From Streptomyces sp. NBC_00259 (GTDB lineage: Bacteria; Actinomycetota; Actinomycetes; Streptomycetales; Streptomycetaceae), in assembly GCF_036181745.1 (NCBI RefSeq), contig NZ_CP108080.1, positions 744,001 through 808,000 on the forward strand: a stretch of DNA of 64,000 nt, given 5' to 3'. The translations under genes were made by a program, and so were the position numbers. The notes below the pieces were generated by a model that was not told the origin of the DNA, did not search any database, and saw only the letters and a list, made by a program, of their open reading frames with translations. The first letter of the stretch is position 1, and each line of letters opens with the position of its first letter. This document shows, in pieces, positions 8,360 to 17,898 of the stretch.

Positions 8360-10075
8360 ATGCCAGCTCGCCGATGGCCGGTTCCGGTGCCTCACGTCTT
8401 CGAGGGCTACCGGCGCGACTGGCTGCGCGGCGACTTCGTGGCGGGGGTCACGGTCGTCGCTTACCTGGTACCGCAGGTGATGGCCTACGCGGGCATCGCC
8501 GGGCTGCCGCCCGTAGCCGGGCTGTGGGCAGCGCTGCCCGCCATGGTGCTCTACATCGGGTTGGGCACGTCCAGGCTGCTGTCCGTCGGGCCCGAGTCGA
8601 CCACGGCGCTCATGACCGCCGCGGCCGTCGGTCCGCTGGCCGCCGCTGACCCGGCCCGGTACGCCGTGCTCGCCGCCGCGCTCGCGGTGGTCGTGGGGCT
8701 GCTGTGCACGGCGGCCTGGGCCCTTCGGCTCGGTTTCGTCGCCGACCTGCTCTCGCGGCCCGTACTGATCGGATACATGGCCGGCGTCGCCCTCATCATG
8801 ATCGTGGACCAGCTGACCCGGCTCACCGGCGTGAAGACGAGCGGATCCACCTTCCTCCCGCAAGTCGCCTCGTTCGTCGGGCACATCCAGGAGATCCGAT
8901 GGCCGACGGCCGTTCTCGGAACGGCCTTCCTCGCCGTCCTGCTCGTCCTGCCGCGCGTGTGGGACGCCCTGCCCGCACCGCTCGTCGCACTGGTGCTGGC
9001 CACAGCCGCCGTCAGCGTCTTCGACCTCGACGGTACCTACGGCATCGCGGTGATCGGTGGAGTGCCCACGGGGCTTCCCGGCCCAGCGCTGCCGAGCGCC
9101 GCCGACCTCCAGCACCTGTTCCTGCCGGCCGCAGGCGTGCTGCTCGTCGGCTACTCCGACATGGTCCTGACGGCCCGGGCCTTCGCGGAGGACCGGGATC
9201 CGCGGCGCCTCGACGCCAACCGCGAACTGCTGGCCATGGGGTGCTCCAACCTGGGAGCCGGGCTCGTGCACGGCTTCCCGGTCAGCAGCAGTGCGAGCCG
9301 TACCGCCATCGCCCGTTCGGCCGGCGCACGCACACAGGGATACTCGCTCGTCGCCGCCGCCGGTGTGGTGCTGGTGCTGCTCCTGGCCGGTCCGCTGCTG
9401 GCGCACACCCCGGACGCGGTCCTGGGAGCCATCGTCGTGTACGCGGCGATCCGACTCGTGGACATCTCCGAGTTCCGACGCCTCGCCGCATTCCGCCGAC
9501 GCGAGCTGCTGCTCGCTCTCGGCTGTACCGCGGGAACGCTGGTCCTCGGCCTGCTGTACGGGGTCCTGGTCGCCGTCGCGCTGTCCGTCGCGGAACTCCT
9601 CGTGCGCGTGGCCCGCCCGCACGACGCCGTCCAGGGGATCGTGCCCGGACTCGCCGGCATGCACGACGTGGACGACTATCCGCAGGCCCACACCATTCCG
9701 GGACTGATGGTCTACCGCTACGACTCACCGCTGTTCTTCGCCAACGCCGACAACTTCCGCCGACGCGCCCGTGCCGCGGTCGACGAACAAGGCGACGAGG
9801 TCAGGTGGTTCGTCCTCAACACCGAAGCGAATGTCGAGGTCGACATCACCGCTCTCGACGCAGTGGATGCCCTGCGTCGAGAGCTGGAACGACGCGGCGT
9901 CGTCTTCGCCCTGGCACGCGTCAAGCATGACCTGCGGACCCAACTCGACTCATACGGACTGACCGCGTCGGTCGGTGTCGACCGCATCTACCCGACCCTG
10001 CCGACGGCCGTCGCCGCCTACCGGGCCTGGCTCGGGTCCTCCGGTGGTGCGACGGGAACCGACCACCGGGCCTGA
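8360..10075 (+). CDS. SulP-family anion transporter with STAS domain
   Basis: A 571-residue SLC26/SulP permease. The first 400 or so residues contain the transmembrane core, with the family signature VGPESTTALMTAAAVGPLA near residue 75 and GFPVSSSASRTAIARSAGA near 310. The C-terminal part (about 430-555) is a STAS domain containing VRWFVLNTEANVEVDITALD. Members carry sulfate, bicarbonate or dicarboxylates; the substrate cannot be read here. A GAGGAG ribosome site precedes the ATG. It is monocistronic, convergent with the SHOCT gene. Its neighbourhood (sulfur and redox genes) makes sulfate or bicarbonate plausible, but that is inference. Confidence 0.9.
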   Translation: MPARRWPVPVPHVFEGYRRDWLRGDFVAGVTVVAYLVPQVMAYAGIAGLPPVAGLWAALPAMVLYIGLGTSRLLSVGPESTTALMTAAAVGPLAAADPARYAVLAAALAVVVGLLCTAAWALRLGFVADLLSRPVLIGYMAGVALIMIVDQLTRLTGVKTSGSTFLPQVASFVGHIQEIRWPTAVLGTAFLAVLLVLPRVWDALPAPLVALVLATAAVSVFDLDGTYGIAVIGGVPTGLPGPALPSAADLQHLFLPAAGVLLVGYSDMVLTARAFAEDRDPRRLDANRELLAMGCSNLGAGLVHGFPVSSSASRTAIARSAGARTQGYSLVAAAGVVLVLLLAGPLLAHTPDAVLGAIVVYAAIRLVDISEFRRLAAFRRRELLLALGCTAGTLVLGLLYGVLVAVALSVAELLVRVARPHDAVQGIVPGLAGMHDVDDYPQAHTIPGLMVYRYDSPLFFANADNFRRRARAAVDEQGDEVRWFVLNTEANVEVDITALDAVDALRRELERRGVVFALARVKHDLRTQLDSYGLTASVGVDRIYPTLPTAVAAYRAWLGSSGGATGTDHRA

Positions 10076-10097
10076 CGCAGTCCCGCCGCCGGCCAGG

Positions 10098-10358
10098 TCA
10101 TCCGGGCCGCGCCGGGTGGGCGGACAGTCGCCGACGCGCTTCGTCGTAGGCGTTCGCGTCGATCTCGCCGGAGGCGAAGCGGCGGTCGAGGATCTCCCCC
10201 GGCGTCTCCCGGCGGGCCGTCTCGGCCTTGCGCGAGCCGTCGTCGTCCGACCGGTGGTGCGTGAGGCGGACGACCGCCCAGACCGCGAGGCCGGTCAGCA
10301 CGATCCACAACAGGGGCATGAAGGCCATCCAAGCCCAGCCACAGCCGTTCCAGTACAT
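10098..10358 (-). CDS. Small membrane protein with SHOCT domain
   Basis: An 86-residue protein with one membrane segment (AFMPLLWIVLTGLAVWAVV), a charged linker and a C-terminal SHOCT motif, ETPGEILDRRFASGEIDANA. SHOCT domains are short oligomerisation modules with no known catalysis. I start at the ATG at 10358 because the purine run GAAGAGGGG is 6 bp upstream; the ATG two codons earlier touches it. It is divergent from the hydrogenase operon and shares its regulatory region. Confidence 0.75.
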   Translation of the reverse strand: MYWNGCGWAWMAFMPLLWIVLTGLAVWAVVRLTHHRSDDDGSRKAETARRETPGEILDRRFASGEIDANAYDEARRRLSAHPARPG

Positions 10359-10430
10359 GGTCATCCCCTCTTCCCGAGCGATGGGCCCAGCGCGGAGGCA
10401 GTCACAGCCACCACCCATGCTGACGTGACC

Positions 10431-10483
10431 GGCAGCTTCGGACCAGGGCTCTTCGGTCCCGTCCCGATGGGCTCTTCGGCTCC
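10431..10483. promoter_or_regulatory. Cluster of CTTCGGNCC half-repeats upstream of the hydrogenase operon
   Basis: Three related elements occur: GGCAG-CTTC-GGACC (10431-10444), GGGCT-CTTC-GGTCC (10446-10459) and GGGCT-CTTC-GGCTC (10469-10482). They match one or both arms of the GGRCC-N4-RGYCC inverted repeat seen elsewhere in this island. They lie 111-163 bp before the maturation protease gene and 73-125 bp before the divergent SHOCT gene. The spacing here (15 and 23 bp) is less regular than at other sites. Confidence 0.5.
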
Positions 10484-10593
10484 TTCACACCGTGCCGCAC
10501 CACGCCGTGTTCCCGGTGGAACTCGTACCGCACCCGTTGACGCGACAAGCTGTCCCCCTCAGACATCCGGATCCGGGAAAGGAAGCGGGATCG

Positions 10594-11130
10594 ATGGAGC
10601 CGCTCGCCGGCACCGTGGTCATCGGGATGGGGAACGAGTTCCGGCGGGACGACGGGGCCGGATGGGCCCTCGTCGCGCTACTGGAGAATCGCGCCGTACA
10701 GCGGCCGCTGCCCCCCGGCACGGTGCTCGCGCGGTGCGACGGAGACCCCGGCCGGCTGATCGCCCTCTGGGAACGCAGGATCCTCGCAGTGGTCGTGGAC
10801 GCCTGCTTTCCCCCGTCGGCACAGCCGGGGCGGACGCACCGGTGGTGCGCGGACCAGGGCGGTGCACTGCATTCGGCCGTCGCAGGGAGGCACAGCACAC
10901 ACGGACTCGGCCTCACCGAGGCACTGCACCTCGCCAACAGCCTCGGGCGCGCCCCCGGCCGCCTCGTCGTGTTCGCGGTCGAGGGAGCGGACCGTTCCCT
11001 GGGCACGGGCCTCACTCCTGCAATCACGGCCGCGCTGCCACGCCTCGCCCAGCTCGTCGAGGAAGAGCTCCGGCAGAACAGCGAGCCAACACGCCGAACC
11101 GGCCTCGATTCCCGGAAGCACCCGATCTGA
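10594..11130 (+). CDS. Hydrogenase maturation protease (HycI/HybD family)
   Basis: A 178-residue endopeptidase that trims the C-terminus of the [NiFe]-hydrogenase large subunit once nickel has been inserted. The signature GMGNEFRRDDGAGW spans residues 11-24; a later acidic residue (VVVDACF) and a His within the HSTHGLGL segment suit the nickel-sensing ligands of the family. The start at 10594 follows GGAAGCGGG; an upstream ATG at 10492 would add 34 atypical residues. It precedes hyhB by 46 bp and probably opens the operon. Its target is the hyhL product, which keeps the matching C-terminal motif. Confidence 0.9.
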   Translation: MEPLAGTVVIGMGNEFRRDDGAGWALVALLENRAVQRPLPPGTVLARCDGDPGRLIALWERRILAVVVDACFPPSAQPGRTHRWCADQGGALHSAVAGRHSTHGLGLTEALHLANSLGRAPGRLVVFAVEGADRSLGTGLTPAITAALPRLAQLVEEELRQNSEPTRRTGLDSRKHPI

Positions 11131-11176
11131 CAGTCTGTCAGCCTGTCATTGACTCACGGAGATCGAGAGGCAGACC

Positions 11177-12346
11177 ATGGCCGACACTTCAGATGCCGGA
11201 GCAGTGCTCGGCAACCAGGCCGACGCGGTACTCGACCGCGACGGTCTGGACGCGCTCGTGCGTGTCCTGAAGCGGCGCGGCCGTACGGTGATCGGCCCCA
11301 CCGCGCGTGACGGCGCGATCGTCCTCGACGAGTTGGAATCCGCCGACGAGCTTCCCTACGGGTGGGGCGTCGAACTGGAGGCGGGGCAATACCGGGTCCG
11401 CCGACGCGAGGACGGTGCCGCTTTCGCGCACAGCGCCGGGCCGCAGTCGTGGAAGTCGTTCCTGCATCCCGATCGCGTCCGCCAGTGGACCACGGACCGC
11501 CGCCCCGGCGGAGAGATCGCGGTGCACGAGGAGAAGCAGCAGAGCGTCTCTTACGCGTTCCTCGGCGTGAGGCCCTGCGATCTGCGGGCCATCCAGATCC
11601 TGGACCGTGTCATGTCCGGCGGCCGCTACCAGGATCCCGCCTACCTCTCCCGGAGAGCGGGGGCCTTCCTGATCGCGGTCGAGTGCACCGAGCCGGGTGC
11701 CACCTGCTTCTGCGTCTCGATGGGTACGGGGCCGGCCGTGGACGCCGGGTACGACCTCGCCCTCACCGAGCTCGTGGACGACGCCGGCCACCGCTTCTTC
11801 TGCCGGAGCGGGAGCGAGGCGGGAGCCGCGGTACTCGCGGAACTCCCGCACCGCGGCGCGGACGACCCCACCCGCACCGCCGCCACCGAGGCCGTGAGCG
11901 CCGCCGCCGAACGCATGGGCCGGTCCATGCCGCCGGTCGACCTGCGCACGCTGATGCGGGACAACCTGGAGGCGGAGCGCTGGGACGACGTCACGGCCCG
12001 GTGCCTGAGCTGCGGCAACTGCACCATGGTCTGCCCCACCTGCTTCTGCACCACCACAGAGGACGTGACCGACCTGACCGGCGATCACGCCGAGCGCTGG
12101 CGCCGCTGGGACTCCTGCTACGACCTGGACTTCTCGCTCCTCCACGGCGGCCCGGTCCGGGCCACCCCGCGCAGCCGCTACCGCCAGTGGCTCACCCACA
12201 AACTGAGCACGTGGCACGACCAGTTCGACAGCTCGGGCTGCGTAGGCTGCGGCCGCTGCATCGTCTGGTGTCCCACCGGCATCGACCTCACCGAGGAGGC
12301 CCACGCCCTGCACCAGGAGGCCACACAGACGGAGAGCGCGCCGTGA
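11177..12346 (+). CDS. hyhB: Group 3b [NiFe]-hydrogenase iron-sulfur subunit (beta)
   Basis: A 389-residue electron-transfer subunit carrying two [4Fe-4S] ferredoxin motifs in the C-terminal half: CLSCGNCTMVCPTC and CVGCGRCIVWCPTG. The N-terminal half contains GVRPCDLRAIQILDRVM, typical of the sulfhydrogenase/anaerobic sulfite reductase A family. It should wire the hydrogenase module to the flavin subunit. The stop overlaps the next start as GTGA. In Mycobacterium smegmatis the same subunit set (Hyh, Hyd3) is hypoxia-induced and recycles reductant as H2. Confidence 0.9.
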   Translation: MADTSDAGAVLGNQADAVLDRDGLDALVRVLKRRGRTVIGPTARDGAIVLDELESADELPYGWGVELEAGQYRVRRREDGAAFAHSAGPQSWKSFLHPDRVRQWTTDRRPGGEIAVHEEKQQSVSYAFLGVRPCDLRAIQILDRVMSGGRYQDPAYLSRRAGAFLIAVECTEPGATCFCVSMGTGPAVDAGYDLALTELVDDAGHRFFCRSGSEAGAAVLAELPHRGADDPTRTAATEAVSAAAERMGRSMPPVDLRTLMRDNLEAERWDDVTARCLSCGNCTMVCPTCFCTTTEDVTDLTGDHAERWRRWDSCYDLDFSLLHGGPVRATPRSRYRQWLTHKLSTWHDQFDSSGCVGCGRCIVWCPTGIDLTEEAHALHQEATQTESAP

Positions 12347-12828
12347 ATCAACAGCCGGGTGAGCCTTCCGGCGAGGGGATCCTCACCGCTCTGCCCACGG
12401 AGCACCGCGGTCGGCTGATGGCCCTCGCCCGCGACACCGCCTTCACCGGTTCAAGGCGCATCTTCGAGGAGGGCGAGAACGCCGACCGCTTCTGGATCAT
12501 CCGGTCGGGCACGGTCGCGCTCGACGTGCAGATGCCCGGCCGTGGGCGCGCCGTCGTCGAGACCATCGGCGCGGGCGACCTCCTCGGCTGGTCATGGCTG
12601 TGTCCGCCCCGGGAGTGGCACCTCGGGGCCGCGACCCGGGACCCCGTCCGTGCCTGGGAGTTCGACGCCGCCGCGGTGCGTGCCCTGTGCGCCGAACACC
12701 CGGCGCTGGGCCTGGCGCTGGTCACCGTCGTCGCCGGGACCATCGGAGACCGGCTCAGGGCCACCCGAACCCGGCTGCTCGACCTTTACGGACGTCAGGG
12801 ATCCCAGGGGAACGGGCCGGCGCCATGA
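12343..12828 (+). CDS. CRP-fold (cyclic-nucleotide-binding-like) protein within the hydrogenase operon
   Basis: A 161-residue single-domain protein with the jelly-roll fold of CRP-like nucleotide sensors (RIFEEGENADRFWIIRSGTV, then ETIGAGDLLGWSWL). There is no DNA-binding domain. In true cAMP sites the phosphate-binding cassette carries an Arg after the GE motif; here the segment is GDLLGWSWLCPPREWHLGA, so the usual ligand site is altered. It starts with GTG overlapping the hyhB stop and overlaps hyhG by 4 bp, so it is made together with the hydrogenase. A regulatory or assembly subunit is a reasonable guess. A close paralogue lies at 23033. Confidence 0.85.
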   Translation: MNQQPGEPSGEGILTALPTEHRGRLMALARDTAFTGSRRIFEEGENADRFWIIRSGTVALDVQMPGRGRAVVETIGAGDLLGWSWLCPPREWHLGAATRDPVRAWEFDAAAVRALCAEHPALGLALVTVVAGTIGDRLRATRTRLLDLYGRQGSQGNGPAP

Positions 12829-13631
12829 CCCTCACCCCACTCCCCTACCGCGTGGTCGACCGCCGCGACGAGACACACGACACGGTCACGCTCGTACTGG
12901 AGCCGGCCGGGGAGTCCCTGGATCCCTTCGCACCGGGCCAGTTCGCGATGGTGTACGCGTTCGGCGTCGGCGAGATCCCGGTGTCCGTGTCCCGGACTGC
13001 CGACGGGCAGCGGCTCACGCACACGATCCGTGCCGTCGGGGCCGTCTCCCGCGCACTGTGCGGTCTGCGGTCCGGCGCGTGGGTCGGTGTGCGCGGCCCC
13101 TTCGGCACGGACTGGGGCGCGGCAGCCGCCCGCGACCACGACGTGCTCGCCATCGCCGGGGGCATCGGACTCGCCCCGCTGCGTCCCCTGATCGACACCG
13201 TCCTGGCCGAGCCGCACGCCTACGGACGGCTGAACATCCTCGCCGGAGCCAGGACCCCCGACGATCTGCTGTACCAGGACGAGTTCCCCACCTGGGCACA
13301 GCCGTTCGCCGCCGTCACGGTCGACCGGCCCTCCAATGGCTGGACCGGCCGGGTCGGAGTCGTCACCACGCTGCTCGGTCAAGCCGTGTTCACGCCGGCG
13401 GACACGACCGCATTCGTCTGCGGGCCCGAAGTCATGATCCGCGCGACCGCACGCGCGCTGGTCCATCGGGGGGTGCGCCCCGACCGCATCCGGGTCGCGC
13501 TCGAACGCAACATGCGCTGTGGCATCGGCCATTGCGGACACTGCCAGCTCGGGCCTCTGCTGCTCTGCCGCGACGGCCCCGTCGTCGGCTACGACCACGC
13601 CGGGCCCCTGCTCACCGTACGGGAGCTGTGA
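12825..13631 (+). CDS. hyhG: Group 3b hydrogenase FAD/NAD(P)-binding subunit (gamma)
   Basis: A 268-residue ferredoxin-reductase-like subunit that exchanges electrons with NAD(P)H. It shows the flavin-binding fold ([20 protein letters not shown]), the NAD(P) region [15 protein letters not shown] near residue 110 and a C-terminal [2Fe-2S] cysteine cluster, [17 protein letters not shown]. The ATG overlaps the stop of the CRP-fold gene. Together with hyhB it forms the diaphorase half of the complex, making NAD(P)H oxidation with H2 production, or the reverse, the expected reaction. Confidence 0.9.
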   Translation: MTLTPLPYRVVDRRDETHDTVTLVLEPAGESLDPFAPGQFAMVYAFGVGEIPVSVSRTADGQRLTHTIRAVGAVSRALCGLRSGAWVGVRGPFGTDWGAAAARDHDVLAIAGGIGLAPLRPLIDTVLAEPHAYGRLNILAGARTPDDLLYQDEFPTWAQPFAAVTVDRPSNGWTGRVGVVTTLLGQAVFTPADTTAFVCGPEVMIRATARALVHRGVRPDRIRVALERNMRCGIGHCGHCQLGPLLLCRDGPVVGYDHAGPLLTVREL

Positions 13632-13632
13632 C

Positions 13633-14442
13633 ATGAGCACCGACACCGCACCACCTGCCCGCCCCCGGCTCGGTGTGTTCAAGTTCGCCTCGTGCGACGG
13701 CTGCCAGCTCACCCTCCTCGACTGCGAGGACGAACTGCTCGGCATCGCCACCGAGCTGGAGATCGCCTACTTCCTGGAGGGGTCGAGCGCACCCGCCCCT
13801 GGCCCGTACGACCTGTCGCTCGTCGAGGGCTCGGTCAGCACCCCCGAGCACGTGGACCGCATCCGGCGCATCCGCGCCGACTCCCGCCATCTCGTCACCA
13901 TCGGTGCCTGCGCCACCGCCGGCGGCGTCCAGGCGCTGCGCAACCACGCCGACGTCGCGGAGTACCTGGCAGCGGTCTACGCCCGCCCCGACTACATCGA
14001 AACCCTCGCTACCTCCACACCGATCTCCGCCCATGTACCCGTGGACTTCGAGCTGCGCGGCTGTCCCATCGACCGCGGTCAGCTCGTGGAGGTCATCACC
14101 GCCTTCCTCGCCGGGCGGAAGCCCGGCATCCCCGATCACGCCGTCTGCTTCGCCTGCAAGCGGCGCGGCAACGTCTGCGTCACCGTGGCCCACGGCACTC
14201 CCTGCCTCGGCCCTGTCACCCACGCCGGCTGCGGAGCGCTCTGCCCGACCTACGGCCGCGGCTGCTACGGCTGCTTCGGACCAGCCGGAACCACGAATCT
14301 CCCCGCGCTCGTCCCGCTCATGCACCGCGACGGGATGAGCGACGAGGACATCGGCAGATTCCTGCGCACCTTCAACGTGACCGCCTTCACGGCCGTTGAG
14401 GAGCAGGAGCCCGGCACGATTCAGAAGGAAGGACCTCGATGA
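13633..14442 (+). CDS. hyhS: Group 3b [NiFe]-hydrogenase small subunit
   Basis: A 269-residue subunit carrying iron-sulfur clusters that feed the nickel site. The proximal-cluster cysteines start at C21-D-G-C24 ([15 protein letters not shown]), with GACATAGG and the [11 protein letters not shown] segment following, and several C-terminal Cys motifs ([23 protein letters not shown]). There is no twin-arginine signal, so the enzyme is cytoplasmic, as expected for group 3. It starts 1 bp after hyhG and overlaps hyhL by 4 bp. Confidence 0.93.
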   Translation: MSTDTAPPARPRLGVFKFASCDGCQLTLLDCEDELLGIATELEIAYFLEGSSAPAPGPYDLSLVEGSVSTPEHVDRIRRIRADSRHLVTIGACATAGGVQALRNHADVAEYLAAVYARPDYIETLATSTPISAHVPVDFELRGCPIDRGQLVEVITAFLAGRKPGIPDHAVCFACKRRGNVCVTVAHGTPCLGPVTHAGCGALCPTYGRGCYGCFGPAGTTNLPALVPLMHRDGMSDEDIGRFLRTFNVTAFTAVEEQEPGTIQKEGPR

Positions 14443-15809
14443 GCCAGCCCGCGACCGGGTCGCAGGTCCTGCGCATCCCCGCACTCACTCGTGTCGAGGG
14501 CGAGACCGCGCTGCGGCTGCGGATCGACGACGGTACTGTCACCGAGGCCCGGCTCAGCATCTACGAACCGCCGAGGTTCTTCGAAGCCTTCCTCCGGGGC
14601 CGGGCCCACACCGAGCCCCCGGACCTCACCTCCCGCATCTGCGGGATCTGCCCGGTCGCCTACCAGCTGAGCGCCTGCCGCGCCGTGGAGGACGCGTGCG
14701 GCGCCGTCGTCGACGGACAACTCGCCGCCCTGCGCCGCCTGCTGTACTGCGGTGAGTGGATCGAGAGCCAGACACTCCACATCCACTTGCTGCACGCACC
14801 GGACTTCCTCGGCCACGACGACGTGATCGGCATGTCTCGATCACACCTGGCGCACGTCGAGCGCGGGCTGCGCCTCAAACAGACCGGCAACGCCATCGTC
14901 GAACTGCTCGGGGGACGCGCGATCCACCCCGTAAACGTCCGCCTCGGCGGCTTCCACCGCACCCCGACACGCACCGAACTCCGTCCCCTGGCAGAGCGGT
15001 TGCGCATCGCCCTCGACGACGCCTGGGACACCGTGCGCTGGGTCGCTCGCTTCGACTTCCCCGACGCCGAGTGCGACGCCGACCTCTTCGCCCTCGCCGA
15101 AACGGACACGTACGCCATCGAGTCCGGAGTGCCCACAGTGCTCCCGTACGAGAAGACGCTCCCGCCGCGCAGCTTTCCTTTGCGTGACTTCCCCGATCAC
15201 ATCACCGAGGAGCAGGTGCCCCACTCCACCGCCCTCCACGCCCGGCTGGACGGCCGAAGACATCTCACCGGCTCCCTCGCCCGCTACGCCGTCAGCGGCC
15301 ACCTACTGTCCCCGCTGGCTCTGGAAGCGGCACGCGAGGCAGGACTGGGCGCCCCCCGGCCCCGCGCGGGCACGGAGGGCCCAGGGTGGGGTGGAGTCTG
15401 CAGAAACCCCTACCGCAGCATCCTCGTCCGGGCCGTGGAGGTCCTGTACGCGGTGGAGGAGGCCATGCGGATCATCGCGGAGTACGAGCGGCCTGCCCAT
15501 CCGTACGTGGAGGTGCCCGCCCGGGCCGGTGTCGGTCACGGCGCCACGGAGGCGCCACGCGGCTTGCTCTACCACCGCTACGCGTTCGACGACGCAGGCC
15601 GTGTCACCGACGCCTGCATCGTCCCGCCGACCGCCCAGAACCAAGGGGCCATCGAGGAGGATCTGCGCCGGATGGTCCAGGCCGGGCTCGATCGCGGAGA
15701 GGGCTCCGAGGCCGAACTCACGCGGCTGTGCGAGCGAGCCGTCCGCAACCACGACCCGTGCATCTCGTGCTCGGCCCACTTCCTGGAGCTGGACATCGAG
15801 CGCACGTAG
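14439..15809 (+). CDS. hyhL: Group 3b [NiFe]-hydrogenase large (catalytic) subunit
   Basis: A 456-residue catalytic subunit. The nickel is held by two CxxC pairs: C68/C71 in RICGICP (66-72) and C441/C444 in DPCISCSAH (439-447). All four are present, so the enzyme should be active. The nine residues after H447 are the C-terminal extension expected to be cut off by the protease encoded at 10594. The gene ends the operon and is followed by a hairpin. No hypABCDEF assembly genes are in this window, so nickel-centre assembly must depend on genes elsewhere. Confidence 0.95.
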   Translation: MSQPATGSQVLRIPALTRVEGETALRLRIDDGTVTEARLSIYEPPRFFEAFLRGRAHTEPPDLTSRICGICPVAYQLSACRAVEDACGAVVDGQLAALRRLLYCGEWIESQTLHIHLLHAPDFLGHDDVIGMSRSHLAHVERGLRLKQTGNAIVELLGGRAIHPVNVRLGGFHRTPTRTELRPLAERLRIALDDAWDTVRWVARFDFPDAECDADLFALAETDTYAIESGVPTVLPYEKTLPPRSFPLRDFPDHITEEQVPHSTALHARLDGRRHLTGSLARYAVSGHLLSPLALEAAREAGLGAPRPRAGTEGPGWGGVCRNPYRSILVRAVEVLYAVEEAMRIIAEYERPAHPYVEVPARAGVGHGATEAPRGLLYHRYAFDDAGRVTDACIVPPTAQNQGAIEEDLRRMVQAGLDRGEGSEAELTRLCERAVRNHDPCISCSAHFLELDIERT

Positions 15810-15832
15810 ACCCGTGCGCAATGCGACGGGTC
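15809..15832. terminator. Hairpin after hyhL
   Basis: GACCCG (15809-15814, starting at the last base of the stop codon) pairs with CGGGTC (15827-15832), with a partly self-complementary 12-base loop. It lies in the 142-bp gap between convergent hyhL and a CBS-BON gene. Nothing else is seen in that gap. Confidence 0.5.
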
Positions 15833-15951
15833 CAGGAGCGCGGCTCGCGCCCATGGCCGCCCCCGGTGGCCTGCACGGTCAACGGCCGGAGGACGCGGCG
15901 AACTGCTCGTTGGCGACGACGGCCGCCTCCGCCCGACGGGTTCCGGTCGCA

Positions 15952-16665
15952 TCACGAGGACAGGCCGTGCGTCGTCCTGAGGGAACGCGGGAGCGAAGAG
16001 TCGTCGGTGCGTGCGGTGAGGCGCTCGGTCACCGACACCACCCCGTCCATCTGCCCGACCAGCTTCACCAGGACGCTGATCTGGCCCAAGGTCTCCAACT
16101 GCCCCTCCAGCGTGACCGTTCCGTCGACTACATGAACATCGACCTCGTCGGGCGCGAGGCCCAGCGTGTGCACCAGCACCTCCCCGATGACCCGGAGGCG
16201 GATCTCGCTGTCCGGGCGCAGGAACACCTGGAGAAGGTCGCGCCGGGTGACGATGCCGACCAGACGGTCCTCGTCGTCGACCACCGGCATCCGCTCGACG
16301 GAGCGCCGCAGCATGGTTCGGGCGGCTTCCGCGACCGTGTCGTCGGCATGCACCGTCACCGCCGGTGCGGACATCAACGCTCCGGCGGTGATCGCCACCC
16401 GTTTGTCGGCGTCGGGCCCGGTGTCGGCGCTGTGCCCGGGCATGAGCCGTCCGTACCTGGCGTCCGCGGCCGCGGCCTGGTGCACCAGGAGATCGCTCTC
16501 GGAGATGACCCCGACCACCCGGTCGTCCTCGTCGAGGACCGGCAGACCGGTGATGTCGTGTTCGGCAAGCCGCTTGGCCAGCTCCTTGAACGACGTCGTC
16601 GGCACGGCCGAGATGACCTCACTGGTCATCAGGCTTCCGACTTTACTGTCCTTCATCTCCTTCAT
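15952..16665 (-). CDS. CBS-CBS-BON domain protein
   Basis: A 237-residue cytoplasmic protein with two CBS motifs (SFKELAKRLAEHDITGLPVL, and VAEAARTMLRRSVERMPVVD) making one adenosyl-nucleotide-binding Bateman module, followed by a BON domain (about 165-225, DVHVVDGTVTLEGQ). Pairs of CBS motifs usually sense AMP/ATP or similar ligands; what BON does inside the cell is unknown. I chose the ATG at 16665, 8 bp after GGGAG, over one three codons later. It is divergent from a stress-protein gene across a 354-bp gap with paired inverted repeats. Closest relative in the window: 49010-49780 (shared start MK-SK-GSLM). Confidence 0.88.
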   Translation of the reverse strand: MKEMKDSKVGSLMTSEVISAVPTTSFKELAKRLAEHDITGLPVLDEDDRVVGVISESDLLVHQAAAADARYGRLMPGHSADTGPDADKRVAITAGALMSAPAVTVHADDTVAEAARTMLRRSVERMPVVDDEDRLVGIVTRRDLLQVFLRPDSEIRLRVIGEVLVHTLGLAPDEVDVHVVDGTVTLEGQLETLGQISVLVKLVGQMDGVVSVTERLTARTDDSSLPRSLRTTHGLSS

Positions 16666-16837
16666 CTGCGTGACTCCCGTCGAACTGGCCCAAGGGGCAC
16701 GATCCGGTCGGCCCGGGCGTGAGTGGTCCCGACGGACGTGAGCCCGGCAGCCCGCGTGCGAGTACTGCCGTGGCCAGGCCTCCTCGGTCTCGCGGTTACG
16801 ACATGCCCAGTCAACAGCGCCCCGCTCACGGGGGCAG

Positions 16838-16871
16838 GGGCCGAACAGTCCGCGCCGGGGCCCAAAGGTCC
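16838..16871. promoter_or_regulatory. Paired GGRCC-N4-RGYCC boxes, 20 bp apart
   Basis: GGGCC-GAAC-AGTCC (16838-16851) and GGGCC-CAAA-GGTCC (16858-16871) have centres exactly 20 bp apart. They lie in the 354-bp gap between a divergent CBS-BON gene and the stress-protein gene at 17020. The layout resembles the DevR/DosR box (GGGAC-N4-GTCCC) of mycobacteria. No other gene is seen in this gap. Confidence 0.6.
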
Positions 16872-17019
16872 CCGAGCCCTCGGTCCCGGGACGATCTGCT
16901 CCGAACGGTGGACCGGTCGGTCCTCGCGGCCCTGTCCTCCGTTTGCGTACCGTGCGGCCATGGGGCTGCGGTCGCGGCCGACGGCCTCCCGCACACGCAC
17001 GCGGACGGACGGAGGAGCC

Positions 17020-17898
17020 ATGACATCCAACAGCGCAGTACTCCCGGTCGTGTTCGGCGTCGACGCCGTACAGCCGGCCGACGCGGCGCTGGACTGGGCC
17101 GCGGACGAAGCCGCCCGCCGTGGAGCGCCTCTCCAACTCGTCCACGCCGTGCTGCCCGCGACCCATCACGTGCGCGGTGCCGAGGAGACGGCACACCACA
17201 AGGGCCTGCGCCGGCTCGGCGACGAAGCGCTCGACAAGGCAACCGTCCGTGCCCATGAGCGTCATCCGGAGCTCGAGGTGACGGCCTTCGTCGCGGACGG
17301 CACCCCGGCCAAGGTCCTGGTACGGCGATCCGCGCACGCGCGCCTGCTCGTCCTCGGCTCACGCGGGCTGGGCCGGCTGGCCGAGGCTCTCAGCACTCTC
17401 TCGACGACCGTACCCGTGAGTGCCCACGCGGCCTGTCCGGTGGCTGTGGTGCCGGAGGCCGGGCACCTTGTCGAGGAGCCGCCGTACATGGTGGTCGGAT
17501 TGGACGGCAGCCCGTCGGCCGAAGCCGCTCTGGACCACGCCCTGGAGGCCGCTGCCGCGCGCGGTGCCTCAGTGCGTGCGGTGTGGGTGTGGCAGCGGCC
17601 GCTGCTGGGCCTCTGCGACGAGGAAGCCGCACTCGAGGCGTGCCGGAGGCACCTGCACGAGGTGGTCGACCGCCGCGCCGACGTCTACCGGAACGTTCCG
17701 CTCAGCCAGAACGTCCTGCGAGGGCACCCGGTCGACGCGCTGGCCGCGGCGGCCGAGAATTCCCTCGCGGTGGTCGTCGGCCGCCGTGGCCGGGAGGGTT
17801 TCACGGGCATGCGACTCGGCTCCGTCCCGCACGGTCTGCTCCACCGGGCCTCCTGTTCCGTGATCACCGTTCCCCCGCCGTCCGGCGAGGAACCGTGA
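17020..17898 (+). CDS. Universal stress protein, two UspA domains
   Basis: A 292-residue tandem UspA protein, the form common in actinobacteria and in DosR-type regulons. The C-terminal domain keeps the ATP-binding pattern G-2X-G-9X-G-S in VVGRRGREGFTGMRLGSV. The N-terminal domain has GSRGLGRLAEALSTLS, where the last Gly of that pattern is lost, so it may not bind ATP. Strong ribosome site GGAGGAG 2-3 bp before the ATG (17020-17022). Its promoter region holds two 20-bp-spaced inverted repeats. Role in the cell: stress or dormancy adaptation by family context. Confidence 0.9.
   Translation: MTSNSAVLPVVFGVDAVQPADAALDWAADEAARRGAPLQLVHAVLPATHHVRGAEETAHHKGLRRLGDEALDKATVRAHERHPELEVTAFVADGTPAKVLVRRSAHARLLVLGSRGLGRLAEALSTLSTTVPVSAHAACPVAVVPEAGHLVEEPPYMVVGLDGSPSAEAALDHALEAAAARGASVRAVWVWQRPLLGLCDEEAALEACRRHLHEVVDRRADVYRNVPLSQNVLRGHPVDALAAAAENSLAVVVGRRGREGFTGMRLGSVPHGLLHRASCSVITVPPPSGEEP

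Noticed and set aside
7760..9691. A 643-codon minus-strand frame opposite the SulP gene
   Set aside because: Most of it is the complement of the sulP coding sequence (Gly/Asp/Arg-rich, no domain); only its last part overlaps the real flavoprotein pseudogene.
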